From NCBI RefSeq assembly GCF_958298935.1, contig NC_084923.1, positions 34,936,501 to 35,000,500 of the forward strand: a DNA stretch of 64,000 nucleotides. The letters are read 5' to 3'. Positions 11,557 through 22,747 of this stretch are shown here, in pieces (position 1 is the stretch's first letter; each line of letters starts with the position of its first letter). Source of the DNA: Phragmites australis (lineage: Eukaryota > Streptophyta > Magnoliopsida > Poales > Poaceae). Under the pieces are notes generated by a model. It was not told where the DNA came from, ran no database searches, and saw only the letters and a program-made list of their open reading frames with translations. The position numbers were made by a program, and so were the translations under genes.

Positions 11557-13000
11557 CACTATGTAAGAAATTAGCAAAGTAGACACCACATTAGTGACGG
11601 CTGCTCAACATGCGTCGCTAATGTCCTATTAGTGAGGAGTCCATTAAGGATGCATCACTAATGTCCCTTCTGATCGGGACCAGATATAGACCCATCACTA
11701 ATGAGTGGTCATTAGTAACGGGTCGTAACATGACCCGTCACTGATGATAATAGTGACGGACCAAGTTGTGACCTGTCACTAATGACTACGTCATTAGTGA
11801 CAGATCGTCCTAGGCTAGTCATTAGTGACGGGTCAAGTTGTGACTCGTCACTAATGACTAGGTCATCAGTGATGAGTCGTCATAAGCTAGTCATTAGTGA
11901 CGGATCAAGTTTTGACCTGCCACTAATGATAAGGTCATCAGTGACGGGTCGTTCTAGACCAATCATTAGTGACGGGTCAAGTTGTGACTCAGCACTAATG
12001 ATAAGGTCATCAGCATCCTAGGCTAATCATTAGTGACGGGTCACAACTTGACCCGTCACTAATGATCCAGTTATTACTGATGTGTCGCCTGTACCAGTCA
12101 TTAGTGATGGGTCAACTTGTAATCCGTCACTAATGACCAACTCTAGTCAATAATGACAATATTCGCAAATATTTTTTATTTTTATTTTATTTTTCTCACC
12201 TCAACAATACTAGAATAGGAACTATTGTACATTTTTGCTCAAGTTTGATATAAGATGTGGCGGCTATGGATACAAATGCGCGTTCTGAAAACGATGCAGA
12301 AACTTCTAGGGGCGAGAACTCAATCTTCCAAACCATTTTTGTCCTCGAAAAATTCTCTGAACCTGATGAAATGGGGGGAAATGGATGTAACGTTTTCTGT
12401 ATATATCCATAGAGTCAAAAAAAAAAAGGTCGAAATCGGAGTCCATATGCAAAAGTTATGTCAGTTTTACCGAATGCACTCCGAGTCACGTATCAAATTA
12501 TAACACTCGATGAAATTTGGCAAAATTAGTCATTAGTGACGGGTCATGGTTATGACGCGTCACTAATGACCTCCGGCAAAGAAGGTTAAAATGATAAAAT
12601 ATCCGGTTTCTATCACAACTACATGATAACAGAGGTGGTAAGGTGGCTACATGCGTAAGTAGGAGGTCGTGAGTTCGATTCCTATGGAACGCAAACTTGA
12701 AAATAATGTGAAAAAGCGTGGTTTGTGACCCTTATGAGATGGGCCTGCGTTGGGATGGCTCGGGTGAAAAAAAAATATTTTTTGACATTTTTATGTCCAA
12801 AAAATATGAAAAATATTCATTGGTTATTAGTGATGGGTCAAGTTTACAACCCGTCACTAATGACTGAACATTAGTGACGGGTCACGATTATGACCCATCA
12901 CTAATGACCTATCATTAATAACACGATAAGAGTGATAGGTATGAGACCCATCACTAATGCCAGTTTTCACCCGTCACTAATGACTTTTTTTCACATAGTG
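11557..13000. mobile_element. Non-autonomous CACTA element, 1444 bp
   Basis: Starts CACTATGTAAGAAATT and ends TTTTTTTCACATAGTG, which is inverse over the first eight bases and similar beyond. Flanking triplets are TGC and TGT (two of three match). It is filled with more than 20 copies of the motif TCATTAGTGACGGGTC in direct and inverted orientation, mostly at 11590-12150 and 12530-12990. The terminus matches the decayed autonomous-type element at 3293, so that family is the likely source of its transposase. The middle (12170-12530) is unrelated sequence, and a tRNA-like segment lies near 12630. Confidence 0.8.
12630..12690 (+). repeat. tRNA-like (Pol III A/B box) segment inside CACTA
   Basis: TGGTAAGGTGGCTAC followed by GAGGTCGTGAGTTCGATTCC, resembling tRNA A and B boxes. 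Downstream sequence (GCGTTGGGATGGCTCGGG) resembles, in inverse orientation, the flank of the tRNA-like segment at 2620-2710. No acceptor stem is seen, so I call it a SINE-derived fragment and not a tRNA gene. Confidence 0.45.
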
Positions 13001-13266
13001 TGTACTGCCATTATCACATGCTATCCAGTACTTATGTTGAGAACAAAGAAAATATCTTGCCTCCACGCATAACCCCCACAATGACTATTAAAGTGGCAAG
13101 AAGACTCATCATCAAAGAAGCTAAAGGGTTTACTCTGGCTTCCGCACGGACTCCAAAACATGGTGCCTCTGCTAGCATCTCAACGGCCTTTGGCTTCGAT
13201 GTTATCTACACCTTTGAGCCTTTCCGCTTCCATCAGGCCCTGACATCGTTGCTTACGGTTATTACT

Positions 13267-13700
13267 GAGAGACTCTAAAATGGATTGAAGCTATATCATG
13301 GGATATCCTGACTATAATGCTGGGCTAGAGCTAGTTCCTTTTTACATCTGCTCACACCTTCTCACCTCGAGTTAGCGAATAAGGGGGTACTGTTAGGGAA
13401 AATACCTCTGCCCACAGACATTGCTAAAAGGTCACTACCATAAGCTCCTCTGGAGCCCTTGGGCTCCAGATCTAAAGGAGGCTGAGAGACTCCTCTATGG
13501 ATTGAAGCTATGTTATGGGATATCCTGACTATAATGCTGGGCTAGAGCTAGTTCCTTTTTACATCTGCTCACCCCTTCTCACCTCATGCTAGCGAATAAG
13601 GGGGTATTATTGAGGAAAATACCCTAGCCTACAGATATTACTAAAAGGTCACCACCATGAGCTCTTCTGAAGCCCTTGGGCTCCCGATCCAAAGGAGGAA
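13267..13700 (+). repeat. Tandem duplication of the PPT/LTR junction, 217-bp unit
   Basis: Unit one is 13267-13483 and unit two 13484-13700. Both start GAGAGACTC and carry the same run through GGGATATCCTGACTATAATG, GCGAATAAGGGGGTA and CCCTTGGGCTCC. Because the unit spans the polypurine tract and the first ~90 bp of the LTR, the element has two candidate LTR starts (13391 and about 13608). Confidence 0.85.
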
Positions 13701-14400
13701 ACCTGGCTTTTGGAGGCCATAGGCCCCTCCAGCTAATGTCCCCTAAGATAAGAGAAAAAGCCATCCTTCAGGGGAGGTTGGGGTCGTCTCCGAGGACCCT
13801 CGACACCCTAGTCTCGCTAGCCTCACAGAGCCCTAGTCTCCCAGAGCCACAGTCTCCCGAAACCACAACCTCCCAAGGGTCTGGCTTCCCGAAGCCCCTG
13901 TCTCCTAGAGCTTGGGTGGGTTCCCCGGAGCCCATAGGAAAGGGCCATCAGACCTTGAAAAAATATCAAGCAGAGTGGGCCCACCAGCCGTCCTCCACCT
14001 GCAAGGAGGTAACATACATTTAATCCCTGACATCTTAGTAGTGCGACACCTCAATAGGTGACTGACAGAATAACACATATTTAGGGCTACTTGCATCACT
14101 ATATCATCATAGTAGATAATATCTTCTAAATTAGTGGCAAAGATATTCTACTTAGACTCGTGTTGTGTGATTCAATCGGCTCTAGCCCTATAACATATTA
14201 TGATATTTATATCATTGTAAGGACATACTTATATATCTATACATTGGATAGCGCTATCAATACAAATCCTTGCCATCAAATCAATATATCAATCATTTTT
14301 ATCATTAACATATTTGATATTCTTCTCTTCTCTTCTTCAGCCACTCCTATAAGTGAGTCTCACCGTACTTATTCGTATAAGATATCTTCTTACGTCAACA
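13391..14400 (+). mobile_element. 3' LTR of an LTR retrotransposon
   Basis: Begins TGTTAGGGAAAATACC right after a purine-rich AATAAGGGGGTAC tract and ends TACGTCAACA, giving the standard TG...CA termini and a length of about 1010 bp. No second copy lies in the window, so the pair and the target duplication cannot be checked. It ends about 500 bp upstream of the LBD start codon. Superfamily is not determined; Gypsy is more likely from the general form. Confidence 0.55.
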
Positions 14401-14896
14401 CATATGTACTAGAAAAAAATAGGAGGTCAAATTTTATACATTAAGTTAAAAGTGGGATGCAGTTTGAAACGGAAATAGTATACGTAGGCCCGGTATTTTG
14501 AATCGTAACCCCAACTAACCGGGGCCCACGCGTGTAGTCGGTGCAGCCCTCCTTCCCCCCGAATAACCAAACTCCTGAACGCCTCATCCAGATCACGCAT
14601 CCCCATCTCTTCTTGCTCTTCCCTCCTCCGTCGTCCTCGTCCCCGCCGCGCGTGGAGTGGAGATCGATCCATCCGGCCCTGAACTGATCCCTTCTTCCTT
14701 GGTAAGGATCAAGCCCTAGCTCGCCCGGAGTGGCTTGTTCGTTTCGATCGTTTCGCTGTGCCAAATCACCAAATCTTAACTTGGATCCACCCCGTTTGTG
14801 GCCCACGTTGGGAGATGCGGTGGTTAGGGTTCGATCTCACCTCGCTCTTTATCTCTCTATCTTGAGGACGAGAAGCAGGAGGCGTCGGAGGCTAGG
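14401..14896 (+). promoter_or_regulatory. Putative LBD promoter and 5' leader with intron
   Basis: The sequence becomes markedly GC-rich from about 14510. A good splice donor, TTG|GTAAGGATC at 14700/14701, pairs with an acceptor GAAGCAG|GAGGC at 14878/14879. This predicts a 178-bp intron in the 5' leader ending 18 bp before the ATG. No convincing TATA box was identified. The whole proximal promoter lies between the LTR end at 14400 and the leader, so only a few hundred bases separate the gene from the retroelement. Confidence 0.5.
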
Positions 14897-15775
14897 ATGT
14901 CGTCGTCGAGCTCGCCGTGCGCGGCGTGCAAGCTGCTGCGGCGCAAGTGCACGCAGGGGTGCGTCTTCGCGCCCTACTTCCCACCGGACAACCCCTCCAA
15001 GTTCGCCAGCGTGCACCGGGTGTTCGGCGCCAGCAACGTCTCCAAGCTCCTCAACGAGATCCCGCAGGCACACCGGGAGGACGCAGTCAACTCTCTCGCC
15101 TACGAGGCCGACGCCCGCCTCCGCGACCCCGTCTACGGCTGCGTCTCCTACATCTCTGTCCTCCAGCTCAAGATCAAGCAGGCGCGCGACGAGCTCGCCG
15201 CCGCGCGCAAGGAACTCGCGAGCTACATCGGCCCCGCCGCCTTCGCGCCCTTTGTCGCCGCGCCACAATACCGCCACCATCACCACGCCGCCGCGCAGTA
15301 CGCGGCCGCCGTTCCCCTCGCCGCCGCAGCCGGGATGGAGCTCGGCGTCGGCGTCTCGTCGCAGCAGGGGCACGGACACGGCCACCCGCACCCACACCAG
15401 CAGATCATGATGCAGCACCAGCACCTCCACCACCAGCAGCTGGCGGAGGCGCAGCAGCTGGCCGCCGCGGTGGAGGTCGCCAGGGAGCAGGACTTGATGA
15501 TGAGGCAGGCCGCGGCCTACGCGCACGCCGTGCCCAGGAGTAGTGCCGGCGCGACCGTGGCAGTAACGTCGCCCGATGCGGTGCCGTACGAGGGCGGTTT
15601 CCTCTTCCAGCAGCAACCGCAACCGTCGCACGCGCAGTCGGCGGTGGCGCTGACATACCAGATGGAGCCGTCTCCGCCGCCGTCGTCGTCGGGACAGTCG
15701 CCTGCTGAAGTGTCGCACCAGCAGCATACGGATCGAAGCGACGAGGGCAGCGGCGGTGTGGGGCCGCCGGCATGA
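14897..15775 (+). CDS. Class I LOB-domain (LBD/ASL) transcription factor
   Basis: Plant-specific nuclear DNA-binding protein of 292 residues in a single coding exon. The LOB domain fills residues 8-107. The zinc-ligand block C-X2-C-X6-C-X3-C is at C8, C11, C18, C22, followed by the GAS-type block ([20 protein letters not shown], then [12 protein letters not shown]), and DPVYGC leading into a coiled-coil/leucine-zipper-like helix ([18 protein letters not shown]). The complete zipper marks class I. After residue 110 the protein is low complexity, rich in Ala, His and Gln, as is common in activation regions. Class I members control organ boundaries, leaf and inflorescence patterning and gametophyte development. 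The sequence resembles the LBD36/LBD25-type group more than RAMOSA2 or INDETERMINATE GAMETOPHYTE1, but I do not assign an ortholog. The start is the first in-frame ATG, directly before the conserved SPCAAC. Codon use is strongly GC-biased, normal for grass transcription factors. Confidence 0.95.
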   Translation: MSSSSSPCAACKLLRRKCTQGCVFAPYFPPDNPSKFASVHRVFGASNVSKLLNEIPQAHREDAVNSLAYEADARLRDPVYGCVSYISVLQLKIKQARDELAAARKELASYIGPAAFAPFVAAPQYRHHHHAAAQYAAAVPLAAAAGMELGVGVSSQQGHGHGHPHPHQQIMMQHQHLHHQQLAEAQQLAAAVEVAREQDLMMRQAAAYAHAVPRSSAGATVAVTSPDAVPYEGGFLFQQQPQPSHAQSAVALTYQMEPSPPPSSSGQSPAEVSHQQHTDRSDEGSGGVGPPA

Positions 15776-18300
15776 CCTGACGGCCGCACGTCCGCCGATC
15801 TACGTCCGCCACCACCGTGTCCTTGTGCTTTGTTTAACCTTTTGTTTTCTTTGGTGTTCCTTGTTCGTTATAATTTTTTCGTCTTCTTGATCATATGGCA
15901 AGGCATCCGTGATCCATGCCTCCCCAAGGCAGGCGAGGTGGTGATCCTTCTCAAGGTATTCTTCTTTTTATCCACCTCTTGCAATTCTTGATTTCGCCTT
16001 GTGTTTGATTGTCTTGTAACTTTCTTGTTCTCTAAAACCATTTATTTGTGCATAAAAATACTTTGTTTGAGCTAACAGTGCATAAAAATAATTTTTTATC
16101 CAACAGTGCATACAAATACTCAAAACAATGTTTACCAATCCAATCCTTAAAGAAAGTAAAGGAAATGTGTATACAGTTTTTCCTTTTCTAATCGTTCCAT
16201 GAGTTTATTAATTTTTTGGGTGAGATTGCAATTTGTTTGCGAGTGCCAATTACTACCTTTTACTTGTTTCTTACTAACACCAATTAACACTGACATATTA
16301 GTACCGCATGTAGAATGAGTGGAGATTTCGGGACAAATTGAAGTGGCATTTGAGTTGATGAATTGATCACTCATAGTAGTATAATGTTGTGGCTTCATGA
16401 AATGACTATCCGGTGATGGCCTATTATAGACTTAGTTACCAGTAAATAACATGCTAGCTCTCTAGATTACAGTAAATGCTGGCCATGGGCGTATAGATGG
16501 TAGCTGACATGTTTAAAATGTGCAAGATCTAAAATTACATTTCTTTCGTTTATAGATTTGATTGCTAAAACTCAGTTATCCTTCTTTATAGTTCTGTAAT
16601 TACAGTGTGTCCTTGTAGATAGCTTAATTATGGAAAAGGATTGATATGCTTTGAAGTGTTAACAAAGTAAACAATATAATACTATTGTGCCTACGGTGAT
16701 CCCTAAAAAAGAAAAGTTTCTGGGATGATCGCCCCCAAAAAAAATGTGTTGATGCCAAGGATGAAATGTATTGATTGCAGTGCTAGTTACTTTCAGTAAG
16801 CAAGAGTAGTACAAACAACATATCAGTTTGATGGTTAAAGAAACACAAGTGACCAATTCTTACAAGATAATCTGTGTGTGACGCACAATAATATTCTAGT
16901 TTAGCAATTTGTACATGCCCATGACCCTATTGTGTTCGGATATGATGCGTGTCTCTCTTTCTATCTCTAGCTGACCCCTTGCTGCACATCTCACAGGTTC
17001 TGGTCGACATTGGCATATGTGTACACTAGGCATTATGCATATGATATATGCAACTGCTGAACCCAATCAATTTCACTCACTGACATCATTCACCTGGAAA
17101 TATGCTGTGTCAGGTTCTTCATGAGTTGCCTTTCTTCCTCAAGAGTGAGAACCAAATAAATGCAAGACAGAAAGAGTGGTAGGGGGACAGATACTCAACA
17201 TGGATCAGTGTAACAGAGAAAAATTAATGGCGTGAAGGTGGAGAGAGATGAGGGTAGAGGTAGACAGAGAGCAGCTGTGAGATAGAGAAACATGCATGGT
17301 GTGTGCAGAAGGGAGCAGTAAGCATAAAGAAACAATAACAAAAGGGGAAAGGAAAAGGAAGAACATATATATTGGTTTTACTGCAACATCCTTTTCAAGG
17401 ACTGTATTGGCTACATATCTTGTTCACTTGTGCATTTGTCATTGAACATAGATCATCTTTTTTCGCCACTGTTATTATTCTTTTTCTTTTCTTTTCTTTT
17501 AATTTTCTCCTTTTGTTTCCATTGCTAAGTTTGTTCTGCCATCTTGTGTATAAAGAAATGAAATACTTCGTTGGAAATAAATGAATGAAGTTAGTCATTT
17601 TATGGCGCATTTTTCTGGATTATATTATTTGGTAGTCTTATGCATATGGATAGGGCCATAAAATGTTCCTGGAACTTCATCATAAACCTGTTAGTGTCCT
17701 GCTGTCCTTTCATTATCATAAGCACAGTTTTATGCTGTGTTCTATCTTCATAAGGGTACAAACAAGCATTCTCTTGACAAATATATATGCCTGCAGGAAA
17801 CTCCATATCTCTAGGCATGCTGTTGCATTCACGCTTTTATTTCTAGTGCGGGTCGCCAATTGTACATGTCAAGAGAGCAGTGCTATACTTCCAGGAGCTT
17901 CTCAATATCTCATGGATAGATGTGTACCCTCAGAGTCACCACAATCCAACTTGCCAATAGTACTACCCCTTCCATTCATTACACATGGCTGCTACCACTA
18001 ACCTGTAGACATCACATGCTACCTGCAGGGTTTAATTTATTAGTAAAAATAGAAAATTATAAGTTGACACATACGCGCATACACCCTACCCACCAACACC
18101 ACATTCACACATGACTGGTGGTAACTAGAAACCTAGATCTTTTACTATTTGAAAGTTTCAAATTCAATGTGTATTTGAAAAGTTTAATAACCGGCAGAAT
18201 TTTTGGTAGCCAGTGGTAGCCAGCCAATTTCCTGAAAATATGAGACAATATTTGTTGAATATCTGAATGATTTTGTTAATGTTGTGCCAATTTCTACTAA
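15776..18300. other. LBD 3' flank and intergenic sequence
   Basis: The first ~180 bp are probably 3' untranslated region. A donor-like CTCAAG|GTATTC lies at about 15955, with possible acceptors such as CTCACAG near 16996, so a 3'-UTR intron is possible but unproven. The rest is AT-rich with a purine-rich stretch (17160-17370) and a CTTTT run (about 17476-17502). No coding region was recognised. Confidence 0.4.
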
Positions 18301-18309
18301 TACCATAAG

Positions 18310-18500
18310 AATGTTCCATTTCCAGTGGTAACACACACACTGACTGTGTGCATCCTTATATGGTGCAAAGGCTCGAAGTTGACTTCCATTTCTAAAACAC
18401 ACACACAGAACCACAACCACCACCAGAAGAAAATAAGGTGGCGTGAAAATATTTTTCTCCAGGTATGCAAAGAGATCAATTTGGTAAGACATGCATTATA
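18310..18500. repeat. Segment duplicated on both sides of a CACTA element (left copy)
   Basis: Shares with 19945-20030 plus 20305-20345, in order: CCA-TT-CC-GTGGTAACACACACAC, ACCACAACCACCACCAG-type, CTCC and AGAGATCAATTTGGTAA. The right copy is interrupted by a Tourist-like MITE. The copies are diverged and contain CA microsatellites, so some similarity is low-complexity. Confidence 0.45.
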
Positions 18501-18597
18501 CTACCTCCATTCCAAAAATAATAATTTTATTACCAGTTCCAAATAAAATTTGTATGATTTCTTTTAATCCAATCCTAATTTGTATAGGTACCATACA

Positions 18598-19940
18598 CAC
18601 TACCTCATAATGGGTTATCATATACTGATTTTAAATCGTATTATAGACGGGTATGTGTTCCATCTCTGCAAAAGTATTTGTGATATCAACATTGTTACAG
18701 ACGGTTACAAATCCATCTGTAATAGAGCTATACATAGACGGATCTAAATATGACATGTGTCTGTAATATAGCTACACACAAATGATTTTTTTTTTTTTGA
18801 AAATCTATCTGTATGTATTAAGGGCCACAGACGGATTTTAAGGAAAAACCGTAACCACTAGTGGAAGACCTTTCAAAGGAAAAGGTTGGTTGGGAGCGGG
18901 AGGGAGTGTGACCCTTTCCCCCTGAAAAACCATTTTGCTTCCTAGCTATCCTCATAATATGTCATACATCATATAAATAAGAACATCGTAGGTATATACA
19001 TAAGAACATCACACATGCATATACATCACATGCATCATATTTAAATTAATTAACACATAAGAACACATTGTTAAAAAATAACAAACATTATTCACAACAT
19101 AAACTCATACACAACAACATGAATCTCTAATATCTGATCTTCAAGGATTGAGCAACTTCAACAGCACACCTATGTTTCACCACAATCTCAACAAAATATT
19201 GTCTTTATACATCATCTTGTTGTCATCAGGATCAAATTCCATCCTGACTAACTCAGTCGTGCGTTAGGACCAAACAACATTGCTTCTAAATCTCTTGTCA
19301 TTATTAAGTAAGAGATCATGGTTCAAAACACTCTTGTAGATCACAAAAATGTATCCACTGTGACGAACACCAATAGCAAAATTTCAATCAGGAATAAAAT
19401 GTCACAGAACACGATTCACAGCATAAATTAGGTCCATAGTGGTACCCTTCACAACAGCGAATAACACATGCTCCACAGGACCAAAATCGACACCAAACAT
19501 CCTTGCCATGGAAGCATGCATAGGAACATCCCAACGCTTGATAGTAGTGAATAAAGACATATTGTATGCACATCTGGGATACACAACAATAATATTCAAT
19601 ACACAGAATCAAACCCTAACAAAACTGTGATGTAATTCGAACTCACCTTGGTGCATGAAAGGGGATTCATAGCCTAGATATTGAATCATATAGACACATA
19701 CAGATCTTACAAGAAGCTATCTGTGACAATATCATAGACGGGTTTTTCTAAATATGTCAGTGTTTGTATGATAGAAACAAACGGATTTGTAAAAATTGCA
19801 TGTGAGTTCTAGCACACTCAGACGCCTGGTCATGTTACAGACACGTCTGCTTAGCAACCGTCTCTAGGTATTTTGTCAGTGACAGGTCCTAAAAAACCAT
19901 CTGTGTCACTTTGTCTGCTTTCACTGTTTCTGTTGTAGTG
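18598..19940. mobile_element. CACTA-type element with perfect 3-bp target duplication
   Basis: Starts CACTACCTCATAATGG and ends ACTGTTTCTGTTGTAGTG. The flanking triplets are ACA on both sides (18595-18597 and 19941-19943). Subterminal repeats of the motif CAGACGG / ATAGACGGGT occur at 18640-18840 and 19735-19900. The terminal match is short (CACTAC). The interior (18900-19680) holds an unrecognised minus-strand open frame at 19402-19599. No transposase domain could be recognised, so it is non-autonomous or has captured sequence. Confidence 0.65.
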
Positions 19941-20030
19941 ACAGGAAAGTCCAATTACCGCTGGTAACACACACACACACACAACCACCACTAGCAAAAA
20001 AAAAAAGACACCATAAAAGTCTCCTTCTTA

Positions 20031-20301
20031 GAGCACGTATATTCATGGGTTATAAGAAGAGATAAATGAGTTAGCACCGGTGCTAAGGAATATAGATATA
20101 GGTGCTAAAGCTAAAATGTACGGCATTGGTGCTAAAGATTGTAGTGGTGCTAACTTCATTTTATTAACAAAATTAAATATCTTCAATCACCTTAGCACCT
20201 ATAAAAGGGATGCTAAGTGATAAAGTTGAAGTGGCTAAGAGAGATGGTGCTAGATAACTACCATTAGCACATAACTCAAGGTGTAACCGATGTACATGCT
20301 C
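20031..20301. repeat. Tourist-like MITE (PIF/Harbinger type)
   Basis: 271 bp starting GAGCACGTATATTC and ending GTACATGCTC, which are imperfect inverses, flanked by TTA on both sides (20028-20030 and 20302-20304). A TWA target duplication with short inverted ends is typical of PIF/Harbinger MITEs. It carries internal repeats of GGTGCTAA and no coding frame. Confidence 0.75.
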
Positions 20302-20594
20302 TTAAGGTGTAAGAAGAGAAATTAATTTGGTAATAATACTACAACCATAAAAAAAATGTTTTATCAAGTTGGTTGTTGTTCCCAAAAAAACTTGCATTTT
20401 TTTTCTATACTATGGCTGAGGGAGCATTTTCCATTAAACGCCTCTTTTAGTTGCTTATTGATAGTAGTGCGAGGTGCATGTATATACAGTTAATTAATGG
20501 AATAGATTCCATCAAAACTTGAAGCGTCCATTTTCCTTGTTTTGTGTAGAGGAAGCTAAAGTGAGAAGCTGTTTGGACAGCAAGGAGTACTGTA

Positions 20595-20909
20595 CTCTCT
20601 TCGATCCCAAATATAAGTTCATATAGCCTTCTTCCAAATGCATTAAATATCAGTTCATCACAACTCCAATGTATATTTTTGTTTCATTCTTCCAGGTCTA
20701 TCCCTACTTAAATACATACCAATCATTGAAGTGAACTTATCACCTATATTAACTCTTGAAATAATTGATAGGCAACAGGACCACTATACTCCTCACCTTA
20801 TTTAAACCCTTATAATAATTGATGGGCAACCGGACCCTTATACCCTTCACCTTAACTATTATGTTCAAGATCTAAGTCCGAATAGACTTATATTTAGGAT
20901 CGGAGAAAG
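20595..20909. repeat. Stowaway-like MITE, 315 bp
   Basis: Starts CTCTCTTCGATCCCAAATAT and ends ATATTTAGGATCGGAGAAAG, good imperfect inverses of about 20 bp, flanked by TA at both ends (20593-20594 and 20910-20911). An internal diverged duplication (AATTGATAGGCAACAGGACC and AATTGATGGGCAACCGGACC) lies at about 20761-20870. Confidence 0.75.
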
Positions 20910-20911
20910 TA

Positions 20912-22400
20912 TTTAACAATTGCTTTTTATAGACCGCACTGAAATCAATGGATTCCACAAATAACTAGGGCTGACTTCCCATCTCCGCATCCTGGCCACA
21001 CTTCCTTTCTCATATTCCATGTCATTGTTTAACCGATCCCAAAGAAAACCATGAGCTGGCCAACTAGGTCTACTCATGCACATTTCTTAATCCTCATCGC
21101 ATATGTGCAAGCTGTATGTATAAAGTGTAGTGCAAACCGAGGTTTTGGTGTCCGTGCAATCTAGAGCCTAAAATTATGCAACTTGTCCCCATGTCAAGCT
21201 ATTGACCCACATTAGAAATTCAGTGCACAACTCGATCTAGCGTTGTGCTACTAACAAACAGCAGTAGCATCAATCAGTGTGGCATCGCTATGTTGTGGTT
21301 GGGCTCCCTTTAATTTGCATGGGAGAAAAAAACAAATTTGCCATGCCATTGCCATCCCCATCTTGATGCCAAAATGTAAGGAGCGCACCAGCCTTGAACT
21401 TACACACCTGTCTGCGCAAACGAGCACCGCTACACGTACAACCGGAATTCGATACCAACAGCGACTGACAACCCGGTCCGGGCAACCGGTGCGCATGGAT
21501 TTCTCGTGGAAAATGGTTTTGTATGCCTAGCATTTTCCCTCGTAAAATTCCTGTGACTTAAATGCAGAAACAGACGGGGTAGCTTTGGTGTATCTAACTT
21601 TGGGGACCTCTGAATTTAGTCCTTAGCTGCTGTTGTTGTTGCTATTTTTTTTTTCGAACAATAAGATTGTTGTTGCTATTCCTGGGTGCGGTTTGGAGTT
21701 ATTGCTCCGACTATCTGCCGGCGCTATGCAGTTACCGACGCATGCAGTAGGGATTGTCTTGGTCTCCTCAGTCTGTGCTAGCTCTTTGTAATTTGAGACA
21801 TGTGCAAAGATTAGTATCTTTCAATCATTGGACTTGTCCAAAAGGACAAGTGTTCTTTTGTTCACCATGAGTTTTAGCAGCAGTGTACTGATGTCTGGGC
21901 CCAAAAAGATCATGAGAAGGCAGCAATTAGTTAAGAACAGAAAAATACTGAAAAATAACAACCAAAAAATGAGTTCAAAATATAAAACTGTAAATGCAGT
22001 AATGCTGTATTTCTTTCTAGGTCATCTTACATGGCCTTAGAAACATGAACATCAGTATTCACCAACATTGCAGATGTTACAATTGAGAGGGAGAAAACTA
22101 AAGAGATTGCATGCAGATGCCATCAACTGGACAAGATCATGCGTGCATGCATGCATGCATGCAATGGTCCATATGCCAGGCCAGAAAAGATCAGATGGCC
22201 GGTGACTGGAATCTGGAGACTGATCCAGAAACTCGAAATCCACAAGGGTTAAATATGAAAAGGTCGCACGTACAGGACAACGCACCACATCCATTATTTG
22301 GCGAGACGATGAGCTTGCAGCGCTCATCATCTCCCCACTCCAGTGCACGCATTCAGCATTCATTGGGTAAGATCATGGTATGAATGCAAGCAGGGAAGGA
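20912..22400. other. Intergenic sequence
   Basis: No gene recognised. Opposed short open frames at 21251-21533 overlap on both strands and look like chance. A short GCATG microsatellite run (about 22139-22163) is present. The last part may contain the downstream flank and 3' untranslated region of the minus-strand L25 gene. Confidence 0.35.
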
Positions 22401-22747
22401 TGAACAATAAGAATAATGAGCCATTGCAACGGCAGCCTACAGTTCAAAAATCATTCACCCAGGCCACAGCAAACAATAATCCGAAACGTCTTCTTACATG
22501 TCATATGTCCCTGAACTGAGAGGTAACGGAAGTTAGTTTATAGCATTACAGAGAAGAATACGCTTCTGATTGTTCTTCACTTGGTTCATTCGTATCTTAC
22601 ATACGATAACTTGTTTGGATTTACCAGCACACTGAAACCTAGAGAACATAAAACTAAAAATGCAAGCCCAGAACTAGAGATGGAATCGTTGGAGGGCTGT
22701 ACCACCTCAGGCACAATGTCATCAGTTCTGAAATCTTGTATTGTTTC

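Larger units (their letters stand above)
10120..13390 (+). mobile_element. LTR retrotransposon internal region (3' part), interrupted
   Basis: This runs up to a polypurine-like tract (AATAAGGGGGTA) just before the LTR at 13391, so it should be the region between pol and the 3' LTR. No gag or pol domain is visible. A minus-strand open frame at 10815-11069 (84 codons, ending IITIYDDEEEVD) and a plus-strand one at 13000-13278 have no recognisable match. A 180-bp tandem duplication occupies about 11205-11556. A CACTA element (11557-13000) is inserted. The left limit is only where CACTA similarity ends. Confidence 0.4.

Noticed and set aside
12630..12690. A tRNA gene inside the CACTA element
   Set aside because: B-box similarity only. 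There is no matching acceptor stem.
11590..12990. Regularly recurring short repeats that could be taken for a CRISPR-like array
   Set aside because: The genome is eukaryotic, repeats occur in both orientations with variable spacing, and they lie between CACTA termini. They are transposon subterminal repeats.
14849..15815. Long open frames opposite and overlapping the LBD gene (292 codons on the minus strand, 208 codons plus-frame shift)
   Set aside because: They are Arg/Ala/Pro-rich shadows caused by high GC. Only the frame starting at 14897 carries the LOB domain.
19388..19630. Three overlapping open frames inside the CACTA element as a transposase
   Set aside because: None shows TNP1, TNP2 or other transposase motifs that I can recognise.
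22111..22383. Open frame containing a GCATG microsatellite
   Set aside because: No domain, microsatellite-driven, and it overlaps an opposing frame of similar length.
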